Assembly: GCA_023430825.1 (NCBI GenBank)
Contig: JAEYYL010000407.1
Coordinates: forward strand, 1 to 19,748
Reading direction: 5' to 3'
Source of the DNA: Verrucomicrobiota bacterium
GTDB lineage: Bacteria; Verrucomicrobiota; Verrucomicrobiia; Opitutales; Opitutaceae
DNA: 19,748 nucleotides
Numbering within the stretch: position 1 is the stretch's first letter; the number at the start of each line of letters is the position of its first letter. Positions 1-5,649 of this stretch are shown here, piece by piece. Position numbers and translations under genes: made by a program. Under the pieces are notes generated by a model, which was not told the DNA's origin, did not search any database, and saw nothing but the letters and a program-made list of their open reading frames with translations.

Positions 1-10
1 ATCTAGCATG

Positions 11-53
11 AGCCGTCCTGGTCGGGACGGCTCTCCGAGCCGTCCGCGATCAC
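11..53. repeat. Interspersed palindromic repeat, copy 1 (three half-sites)
   Basis: The core palindrome is 25-45, with 9-bp arms GGACGGCTC and GAGCCGTCC around a TCC loop. A further half-site AGCCGTCC at 11-18 can pair instead with GGACGGCT at 25-32, so two hairpins are mutually exclusive. Positions 20-53 match the reverse complement of 8138-8171 at 33 of 34 positions. This shows a dispersed repeat and not a single-use terminator. Confidence 0.8.
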
Positions 54-85
54 CCCGGGGCCGCCCCTCGCACCCGGAGCGCAGG

Positions 86-125
86 TTGCGCGCTCGCGCG
101 CAATGTGGCGCGCCGAGCGCGCCAC
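86..125. repeat. Two adjacent perfect GC-rich hairpins
   Basis: The first hairpin is 86-103, with arms TTGCGCGC and GCGCGCAA and a 2-nt loop. The second is 105-125, with arms GTGGCGCGC and GCGCGCCAC and a CGA loop, the same 9+3+9 geometry as the palindrome at 25-45. They lie just downstream of the minus-strand gene ending at 158. They could stop its transcription, but no T-run follows on either strand. Confidence 0.6.
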
Positions 126-157
126 CTACCTTCGATTGCGCGCGCCTGACACTCGCT

Positions 158-520
158 TTAGAACGACGGCGTCAACGTCACCGTCGTGCCGGGCGACACC
201 GTGTAGTCCGGGCCCGTGCTCCAGGTTTCGTCGTTGATGAGGAACTTGAAGACGAACGGTCGGCCCGCCTCCCCGAGCGCGATCGACCAACGGTCGTCGG
301 AGACGCATTCCATGCGCACTCCCTGGTCCCAGCTTAGGCCGGGGCCCTCGCCGCGGAGGTAGAGCGAATTGCCGAAGCCGACATCGACGTTCGCTGAAAT
401 CGTCGTGACAACCACCGCGGGCACCACCTCGACGGCGGGCACGGTGGGCGTCTTGCGGACGGTCTTCGTGGTTTTCTTCGCCGGGGTGAGCGTTTTCGTG
501 ACTTTGGTTGTTTTTTTCAT
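158..520 (-). CDS. Small protein with lysine-rich tail and CBM48/E-set-like domain
   Basis: This 120-residue protein is in two parts. Residues 1-25 carry eight lysines and one arginine, many threonines and no acidic residue (for example TPAKKTTKTVRK), like histone H1-type tails. After a Pro/Val-rich linker, residues from about 42 form a beta-rich domain (YLRGEGPGLSWDQGV, a DRWSIAL stretch, VFKFLINDETWSTGPDY) resembling the glycogen-binding E-set/CBM48 fold. The ATG at 520 is chosen over upstream in-frame starts because an AGGA lies 6 nt before it and the extra N-terminus is low-complexity noise. There is no signal peptide, so it is probably cytoplasmic. It is divergent from the histidine kinase gene. 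Glycan binding is a fold-level inference and the biological role is unknown. Confidence 0.8.
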   Translation of the reverse strand: MKKTTKVTKTLTPAKKTTKTVRKTPTVPAVEVVPAVVVTTISANVDVGFGNSLYLRGEGPGLSWDQGVRMECVSDDRWSIALGEAGRPFVFKFLINDETWSTGPDYTVSPGTTVTLTPSF

Positions 521-790
521 GGCAGTCCTGATTGAAACGGACGCGGATCGTAACCCGCTTTCGTGCCCAAAAAAAGCAAATAGAGGGCCAAGAGCCTGCC
601 AGCTGCAAAATTTGCACGGCCGTAACCTGCGCGGGACGCGCGCCTCCCCTTCGCTCGACCCGGTCTCGCCGGCGACACCGCTCAGCGACTGGCACGCCGC
701 GCCTCGCCGGCGGGAAAACGACACAGATGAAAAGCACCGGCATTCATCTCCCTTGGCAACGATGCCGCTCTCCCTCGTTTATAGCAGCGC
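521..790. promoter_or_regulatory. Divergent intergenic region with a small dyad
   Basis: This region separates the lysine-rich-tail gene (-) from the histidine kinase (+) and must hold both promoters. No convincing -35/-10 pair stands out. A perfect 13-bp dyad lies at 604-616 (TGCAAA A TTTGCA), a possible operator. An A-run lies near 570-576. No small gene is supported here. Confidence 0.35.
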
Positions 791-2974
791 GTGGCCTGGC
801 AGATCACCGCTCTCCTTTTTTCCAGCGTCTTCGAACTCATCATGGCACTGTTCGTTCGCAGCCGGCTGCGGACGATCACGTCCGGCCCGTTCTGCGTCGC
901 GCTGCTGCTCAACGCCTCGTGGGCTCTCGGTTACGCCATCGAACTCAGCCTGCCCTCGCTCGAGGACAAGCTCCTCGTTTTCCAGATCCGCTGCTCGTTG
1001 CTCTGCTTCTATGCGCCGGCCTGGTTCGAGATGATTCACCGGATGACGCGCGGCCGGCCGCTCTTGCGCGGCTGGATGATCCCCGCCGTCCTGCTCGTCC
1101 CGGTCGTCACCCTCGTGCTGCTGTGGTTTCCCGGGCCGGGGCAAAACACCCTCCTCCGCCATTCCTTCTGGGTCGATGCGAGCGGCGGATTGCCGGTGCT
1201 GCGCAATGCCTTCGGCCCCTGGGGCATCATCTACTACCTCTACAATTACGCGGTGTGGGCGGTCATCTTCCTCCTGCTTTATCCGCGAAAAAACCACACC
1301 GCGTGGGAGCGGCGCGGCCGGCTCATCTTCCTCGTCGCCGCCGCGATCGGGTGGACCGTCGACGCGCTCCATCTCTTCGGCCTCACCTCGCCGCCCGGCC
1401 TCAACTACGCTCCGACGCTCTTTCCACTCACGAGCGGGCTGATCGCTTTCGCGCTCCTCCGGCATCGCATGCTCAACCTCGCGCCCGTCGCTCGCGCCGC
1501 CCTGATCGAACGGCTGGAGGATCGCATCCTGGTGTTCGACGCCGATCACCGCATCGTCGACTACAATCAGGCCGCCGCCGCCACACTCGCTCTCGAGAAC
1601 GCCCGGGTGATGGGCCGCCCCGCCGCCGCCGTGCTCGGCCGCTGGCCGGACCTCGTCGCGCTTTTCGCCAGCACGCGTCCGCCGCGCCGCGAGATCACGA
1701 TCGAGCCGCTCGATTTCGAAGCGTCGTTGTTCGACGTGACCGAACCCGGCGCCGCCCGTCCGCGCGCCCGCGTGCTGGTGTTGACCGACATCACCCGTCG
1801 GAAGGAAACCGAAACCCAGCTCCGCCTCGCCAAGGAAGCCGCGGAAGCCGCCGGCCAGGCGCAATCGCGCTTCCTCGCCACCATGAGCCACGAGATTCGC
1901 ACGCCCATGAACGGCGTCGTCGGCTTCATCCAGCTGCTGCAGTCGACCGCGCTCGACCCCAAGCAGCGTGAATACCTCGACCTCCTCCACCACAGCACGC
2001 GCTCGCTCCTCGTCATCATCAACGACGTGCTCGACTACTCGAAGATCGAGGCCGACCAACTCGAGATCGAACAGATCGCGTGCGATCTCCGCGCCGTCGT
2101 CGCGCACACCCGGCGCCTGCTCGAACCGCTGGCCTCCGAAAAAGGACTCGAGTTCACCACCCGCGTCGCCGACGACGTTCCGCCCGAGATCGTCAGCGAT
2201 CCGGTGCGGCTCCAGCAGATTCTCACCAATCTCCTCGGCAACGCCCTCAAATTCACCCACGCCGGCCGCGTCAGCCTGGACGTCTCGCTCGCCGGACCCG
2301 ACTTCCTCGCGTTCGAGATCGTCGACACGGGCATCGGCATCGAGCCCGAACACCAGGCGCGCATTTTCACGCCGTTCAGTCAGGCGGACGCCTCGACCAC
2401 GCGCCGTTTCGGCGGCACCGGCCTCGGCCTCTCGATCACGCGGCGACTGTGCGAACTCATGGGCGGCTCGCTCCGCCTGACCAGCGAGCCAGGCCGTGGT
2501 TCGCGTTTCACCGCGACCGTTCGCGCCGCCCCGGCACTCGCCACCCCGTCGCCCGCCCCCGCGTCGCCTCCCGAAACCGCATCGCCGCGCCGCAGCCTCA
2601 GGGTGCTCGTCCTGGAGGATAATCCCGTGAATCAGAAGGTCATCGGCGCGTTCCTGGGCAAACTCGGTCATACACCTCACTTCGTCAACGACGGCGAGAA
2701 AGGCCTCGCCGCCCTGCTGCAACACCGCTTCGACGTCCTTCTCATGGATCTCGAGATGCCGGTGATGGACGGCTACGAAGCCGTCCGCCGCATTCGCGCC
2801 AGCGAACGCCCGGAGACTCCGCGCGCCTACATCGTCGCGCTCACCGCGCACGCGTTGAAGGGCGAACGGGAGCGTTGTCTCGCACTCGGCATGGACGACT
2901 TCCTCACGAAGCCAATCAATCTCGCCGCGCTCGAGAAAACCCTCGCCCGCGTTCCCGCCCGCGCCGCCGGCTGA
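791..2974 (+). CDS. Membrane-bound hybrid sensor histidine kinase with receiver domain
   Basis: This 727-residue hybrid kinase begins with seven predicted membrane helices (residues about 2-235), resembling the 7TM histidine kinase N-terminal module. A PAS-like segment follows (about 240-340, VFDADHRIVDYNQAA). The HisKA domain has H-box SHEIRTPMNG with phosphoacceptor H367. The HATPase_c domain shows the N box (LLGNALKFTH), G1 (DTGIGI) and G2 (GGTGLGL). The C-terminal receiver has acidic ED, D653 in LLMDLEMPVMDG, and the later T and K (ALTAHA, TKP). The GTG start at 791 is the first in-frame start after a TAG at 782; it keeps the first helix, though no clear ribosome site precedes it. An ATG at 842 is the alternative. 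No Hpt protein or partner regulator is encoded nearby, so target and signal are unknown. Confidence 0.95.
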   Translation: MAWQITALLFSSVFELIMALFVRSRLRTITSGPFCVALLLNASWALGYAIELSLPSLEDKLLVFQIRCSLLCFYAPAWFEMIHRMTRGRPLLRGWMIPAVLLVPVVTLVLLWFPGPGQNTLLRHSFWVDASGGLPVLRNAFGPWGIIYYLYNYAVWAVIFLLLYPRKNHTAWERRGRLIFLVAAAIGWTVDALHLFGLTSPPGLNYAPTLFPLTSGLIAFALLRHRMLNLAPVARAALIERLEDRILVFDADHRIVDYNQAAAATLALENARVMGRPAAAVLGRWPDLVALFASTRPPRREITIEPLDFEASLFDVTEPGAARPRARVLVLTDITRRKETETQLRLAKEAAEAAGQAQSRFLATMSHEIRTPMNGVVGFIQLLQSTALDPKQREYLDLLHHSTRSLLVIINDVLDYSKIEADQLEIEQIACDLRAVVAHTRRLLEPLASEKGLEFTTRVADDVPPEIVSDPVRLQQILTNLLGNALKFTHAGRVSLDVSLAGPDFLAFEIVDTGIGIEPEHQARIFTPFSQADASTTRRFGGTGLGLSITRRLCELMGGSLRLTSEPGRGSRFTATVRAAPALATPSPAPASPPETASPRRSLRVLVLEDNPVNQKVIGAFLGKLGHTPHFVNDGEKGLAALLQHRFDVLLMDLEMPVMDGYEAVRRIRASERPETPRAYIVALTAHALKGERERCLALGMDDFLTKPINLAALEKTLARVPARAAG

Positions 2975-2987
2975 CGACGCGAAACAC

Positions 2988-3045
2988 TCACCCGGCGAGT
3001 CGGGTGACGCGGCATCGTCGATGCGGACGCCTCTCCGACGCGTCC
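2988..3045. repeat. Three serial hairpins including palindromic repeat copy 2
   Basis: From left to right: TCACCCG and CGGGTGA arms (2988-2994 and 3001-3007), GCATCG and CGATGC arms around one base (3012-3024), and a copy of the interspersed palindrome at 3025-3045 with arms GGACGCCTC and GACGCGTCC. The last has one C-C mismatch. The block begins 14 nt after the kinase stop codon and may also end its transcription, but no T-run follows. Confidence 0.6.
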
Positions 3046-3073
3046 GCGCGAATTGAGACGCGGCGAATTCCTC

Positions 3074-3170
3074 ACCCGCATAGATCATGGAGCCGCGGCG
3101 CCATTTGCGGACTGTCGCGCGCCTTCTACGAAGTGTGATTCATCCCGACGAACCCGCATAGATCACACTT
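3074..3170. repeat. Degenerate repeat family, two copies
   Basis: The 14-mer ACCCGCATAGATCA occurs exactly at 3074-3087 and again at 3152-3165. The second copy lies inside a hairpin with arms AAGTGTGAT (3131-3139) and ATCACACTT (3162-3170). A related inverted copy lies at about 3319-3358. The family function is unknown. Confidence 0.55.
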
Positions 3171-3214
3171 CCTGGTGAACCCACTACACCCTGAGGCTTG
3201 CCCTCAAACTATCC

Positions 3215-3313
3215 TGTCGTTGCGAGGAGCGAAGCGACGAAGCAATCCATCGAGCTGGATCGCCACGCCCTCGTTCCCGCCACAGGCGGCCAAGCCTCGG
3301 GCTCGCGATGACA
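3215..3313. mobile_element. Small MITE-like element with imperfect terminal inverted repeats
   Basis: This 99-bp element starts TGTCGTTGCGAG (3215-3226) and ends CTCGCGATGACA (3302-3313); the ends pair at 10 of 12 positions. It contains the block GAGCGAAGCGACGAAGCAAT, which I recall as a dispersed non-coding repeat in many unrelated bacteria (often mistranslated as LRGAKRRSNP). It has no coding capacity, so any mobility would depend on enzymes supplied elsewhere. No clear target-site duplication is visible. Confidence 0.65.
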
Positions 3314-3318
3314 ATCGG

Positions 3319-3358
3319 AAGTGTGATGAATGCGGGCTGAATTCGTCGCCGGGACATC
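3319..3358. repeat. Inverted degenerate repeat copy flanking the MITE-like element
   Basis: The sequence starts AAGTGTGATGAATGCGGG and continues to TCGTCG, resembling the reverse complement of 3131-3170 (AAGTGTGATCTATGCGGG then TTCGTCG). The MITE-like element therefore sits between two oppositely oriented copies of this repeat. Confidence 0.45.
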
Positions 3359-3527
3359 CCGCGAATGTCTCGAAGACTCTCTTTTTTTTTGCGCCGCTTG
3401 CGCCTCTTTGCGGCAAAGATCCGGCGATGGAATTCGCGAACCGCTGTCGCGGTTCAGGAACCACCCTCTCCGCGCGCAGCGCTCTCGGCCCGATCCCCGC
3501 CGGCACGCGTGCATCGCCTCACGCGCC

Positions 3528-4799
3528 TCACATCGACGGCGAAGCACCCGCCAGCTTCGCGGGCCCGCCTTCGCTCTTCCGCTGCTGGCGAAAGGCCGCC
3601 GCTTGCTCGATCAATTTGCTCAGGCTCCGTTCGTCACGACTGGAGTTGTCCACCGCGGCGCCCTCGATGAAAATCGTCGGCGTGCCGTTGATGCCCGCCG
3701 CTTTCGCCCGGTCGCGCGCCGCGACGACCGCCGGCCGCACCGCCGCCAGCCGCTCCTCCAGTCCGGCCGTGCTCAAGCCGAGTTCATCGAAAAGTTTTTC
3801 GATGTCCGGGAGTTTCAGGCCGCCTTGCTTCCGCCGTTCGAATTGAAGCGCCCACATCTCGAAATATTTTCCTTCCTGTCGGGCGAGCTCGAGCGCCTGC
3901 GATTGCAGGAGCGAGTAATCCCACAGCACGCGCGAAAAAACCGAGAGTGCGACCCGCTCCTTGCCCTGCTTCGCCAGCGTCATCAGCCGCGAAAAATCCG
4001 CCGTGCAGCTCGGGCAGTTCGGATCGAGAAACGCCACCACCTTCACGCCCTCGCGATGGCCCGCCACCGGCGTGTCCTCGGCGAGCCACTCCTCCTGCCG
4101 CAGCGGAGCCATCTCGCGATTCACCAGCGCCGGCTTCATCTCCATCAGACGGCTCGGCTCGATAAACGTCGGCAACGAGCGCCCCACCATCGCGGTGAAT
4201 TGCTTCGCGTTCTCACCTTCATCGAACCGGCGCGTGCCCACCTGGTTGACGATGATCATCAACGCCGCGAGCGCCCCCATCGCGACGAAACCCATCCCGG
4301 CCGCATACCCGATCTCCGCCGGCCGAGCCGCCTCGGCGATCGGCTCGTGACCGCCCTTCCCGAATTGATAGGCGTGGATCGCGAACAACGCCGTCGTCAG
4401 CCCCGCCGAAACCAGGCAAAGCGGACACCACGCCTGCGCCACGAAGGCCTGCACATAGACGAGGTAACACGAATACGGAAACGCGAGCGCCACCGCCACC
4501 TCCGAGGCCGAATGACACCGCCGCGCCGCCGTCTCCGGCAGCAGGACTTTTCCCAACGCCATCGCGCCCACGAAAAAATAAAACGCGTAGCCCCATGCGG
4601 CGACCGACACTCCGAAGAGCTCACTCGCTTTCTGGAGCTCGGTATTGGTGCAGCCTTGCGCGGACGACGCCGCGCCGACCGCGCCCGGCTGGCCGACACC
4701 CCAGCATCCCTGGTCGAAGTTTCGTTCCTTCTGCACCCACAGGTGAAGAGCCAGCACCATTCCGAGCAGGGAGAACAACAGGATCAAGCGATTGAACAT
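3528..4799 (-). CDS. VKOR domain fused to DsbA-like thioredoxin (disulfide-forming enzyme)
   Basis: This 423-residue membrane protein likely makes and relays disulfides outside the cytoplasm. Residues 1-185 are a vitamin K epoxide reductase-type unit with about five helices, the loop cysteine pair C32 and C50, and the quinone-side CPLC centre C125-C128. Residues about 240-400 form a thioredoxin-fold domain with CPSC (C262-C265) in FLDPNCPSC and a cis-proline loop TPT (P374). In known bacterial VKOR fusions the thioredoxin partner oxidises substrates and VKOR passes electrons to quinone. Both cysteine centres needed for that are present. The start at 4799 keeps the first helix; no strong ribosome site precedes it. 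The next gene upstream on the same strand encodes a ten-cysteine exported protein, a plausible client, but a terminator separates the two. Confidence 0.93.
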   Translation of the reverse strand: MFNRLILLFSLLGMVLALHLWVQKERNFDQGCWGVGQPGAVGAASSAQGCTNTELQKASELFGVSVAAWGYAFYFFVGAMALGKVLLPETAARRCHSASEVAVALAFPYSCYLVYVQAFVAQAWCPLCLVSAGLTTALFAIHAYQFGKGGHEPIAEAARPAEIGYAAGMGFVAMGALAALMIIVNQVGTRRFDEGENAKQFTAMVGRSLPTFIEPSRLMEMKPALVNREMAPLRQEEWLAEDTPVAGHREGVKVVAFLDPNCPSCTADFSRLMTLAKQGKERVALSVFSRVLWDYSLLQSQALELARQEGKYFEMWALQFERRKQGGLKLPDIEKLFDELGLSTAGLEERLAAVRPAVVAARDRAKAAGINGTPTIFIEGAAVDNSSRDERSLSKLIEQAAAFRQQRKSEGGPAKLAGASPSM

Positions 4800-4920
4800 G
4801 GGAGAAGCCGCGCAGCGGCGCGGAAGAATTTAACGCGGACAGACGAACCAACCCGACAAACCAACTGCGCCACGGCCGTGTTGTGCGGCTCGCACAAGTT
4901 CAAGTCCCGGATCGCGGCAC
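4800..4920 (-). promoter_or_regulatory. Leader of the VKOR-DsbA gene with two adjacent dyads
   Basis: Just downstream of the terminator of the preceding gene are a perfect 10-bp palindrome CACGGCCGTG (4871-4880) and a 7-bp-arm dyad, TTGTGCG and CGCACAA around GCT (4881-4897). Because the upstream gene is terminated at 4921-4958, a separate promoter for VKOR-DsbA is expected here. These dyads are candidate operators. No clear -35/-10 pair was recognised. Confidence 0.35.
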
Positions 4921-4958
4921 GAAAAAGAGGACCCATCAGCCAGAGCGGATGGGTCCTC
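4921..4958 (-). terminator. Rho-independent terminator of the cysteine-rich protein gene
   Basis: Read on the minus strand, perfect 11-bp arms GAGGACCCATC and GATGGGTCCTC enclose a 10-nt loop and are followed at once by TTTTTC. It lies 14 nt past the TAA of the gene ending at 4973. This is the cleanest terminator in the window. Confidence 0.92.
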
Positions 4959-4972
4959 GAAATATCAACGCA

Positions 4973-5317
4973 TTAGTCGGTGCAACCGTTGCCCGGCTGG
5001 CCGCACCAGTCGTGACACGCTTGGTGAACGGCGTTCACTTCGTTGATGCACTGATTATAGGCGGCATAGTCGTAACTGCAGCCCCACGGATACGGATAAT
5101 AGGTGCAATACTGGTTAGCGATCATCGACGCGTAGCAATATTGGTAGGCGCTGGACGCGTTCGAGCTGCACGTGTTGTGGCACCATGTGCACTCCGCTTC
5201 GCTCGCCGCATAGGAATAAATCGGCACGCAAAGGCCGATCGCCAACGCAATCAAAGGCAGAAGCCAACGCTTCCCGCCTCGCTTGTCCGTTCCACTGACG
5301 TTGTTTGTTCTCATCAT
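4973..5317 (-). CDS. Small exported cysteine-rich protein
   Basis: I do not recognise a family. From the ATG at 5317 (or the adjacent ATG at 5314) the product is 114 residues. It has a basic stretch (KRGGKR), a hydrophobic helix (WLLPLIALAIGLCV) and a likely signal peptidase site after YSYA. The mature part, about 77 residues, has ten cysteines, an even number suited to five disulfides, starting with CTWCHNTC. It is also rich in Tyr and Asn. The upstream in-frame extension to 5473 is rejected because it is Pro/Arg-rich and would bury the signal peptide. Spacing of the cysteines does not match a CxxCH heme site. It has its own terminator, and the VKOR-DsbA gene lies 173 bp downstream. A structural or binding role outside the cytoplasm is an inference. 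Confidence 0.8.
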   Translation of the reverse strand: MMRTNNVSGTDKRGGKRWLLPLIALAIGLCVPIYSYAASEAECTWCHNTCSSNASSAYQYCYASMIANQYCTYYPYPWGCSYDYAAYNQCINEVNAVHQACHDWCGQPGNGCTD

Positions 5318-5472
5318 GGGTTCTGGGGTTTTGCCGCTCGCGCCCGCCATCGGAGCAACCATCCAATGGCGGAAAACGAGACGGCGGGGTGCAAACCGAC
5401 CACCGATCGACTGAGCGGCGCGGCCAGGGGCCGGGGGTAACCGCGCAGGCAAGCCAGTGAGTTGCGGAAACA

Positions 5473-5501
5473 TAGACAGTTTCCTGCGATACCGGAGTCA
5501 A
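5473..5501 (-). promoter_or_regulatory. Possible promoter for the cysteine-rich protein gene
   Basis: On the minus strand TTGACT (5501-5496) is followed after 17 nt by TGTCTA (5478-5473), a sigma70-like pair about 155 bp upstream of the start. The -35 box is good and the -10 box is weak. Confidence 0.3.
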
Positions 5502-5554
5502 TCTTTTGCATCGCCGGGCGCGTCATATTCCCCGCGAGATTTCAATCATCCCCG

Positions 5555-5591
5555 AAAAATAGCGGCGGCCGGCCCCGGACCAACCGGCCGC
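5555..5591 (-). terminator. Possible terminator facing antisense transcription
   Basis: On the minus strand, perfect 8-bp arms GCGGCCGG and CCGGCCGC (5591-5584 and 5572-5565) with an 11-nt loop are followed, after five bases, by TTTTT. It could stop antisense transcripts from the permease gene before they reach the cysteine-rich protein gene. On the plus strand the same hairpin would sit in the permease leader. Confidence 0.35.
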
Positions 5592-5638
5592 GTTTCTTCA
5601 CAATCTTCGTAACGCGTCGCCGCGCGCCGTGTTCTCCC

Positions 5639-5643
5639 GGAGG
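5639..5643 (+). promoter_or_regulatory. Ribosome binding site that fixes the permease start
   Basis: GGAGG lies 6 nt before the ATG at 5650. It favours that start over an in-frame GTG at 5629 that precedes the site. Confidence 0.75.
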
Positions 5644-5649
5644 CCTCCC

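Larger units (their letters stand above)
2975..3527. other. Gene-free, repeat-rich intergenic region
   Basis: These 553 bases separate the histidine kinase (+) from the convergent VKOR-DsbA gene (-). They hold serial hairpins (2988-3045), a degenerate repeat family (around 3074, 3131 and 3319), a small inverted-repeat-ended element (3215-3313) and a perfect 7-bp hairpin at 3438-3455 (GAACCGC and GCGGTTC). A 10-T run lies near 3381-3390. Open frames here translate repeat sequence and are not supported as genes. Confidence 0.7.
5318..5649. other. Divergent intergenic region, no gene
   Basis: This 332-bp region lies between the cysteine-rich protein gene (-) and the ADOP permease (+). It contains a possible minus-strand promoter (5473-5501) and a GC-rich hairpin (5565-5591). 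No open frame here has convincing start signals or composition. Confidence 0.6.

Noticed and set aside
779..3088. Long minus-strand open frame (769 codons) opposite the histidine kinase
   Set aside because: The plus-strand kinase has complete domains and catalytic motifs. The antisense product is Glu/Arg/Gly-rich without domains, as expected from high-GC third-position bias.
3175..3846. Open frame containing the peptide LRGAKRRSNP
   Set aside because: This peptide is the translation of a dispersed non-coding repeat; the frame then runs into the antisense of VKOR-DsbA.
4850..4915. tRNA-like pieces: a D-arm-like GGCGCAGTTGG on the minus strand and a T-loop-like GTTCAAGTC on the plus strand
   Set aside because: The two pieces are on opposite strands and no acceptor stem or anticodon arm can be built, so no tRNA is supported.
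3330..4976. Plus-strand open frame of 548 codons opposite VKOR-DsbA
   Set aside because: It is Arg/His/Pro-rich with no domains, and the opposite strand carries all the VKOR and thioredoxin cysteine motifs.
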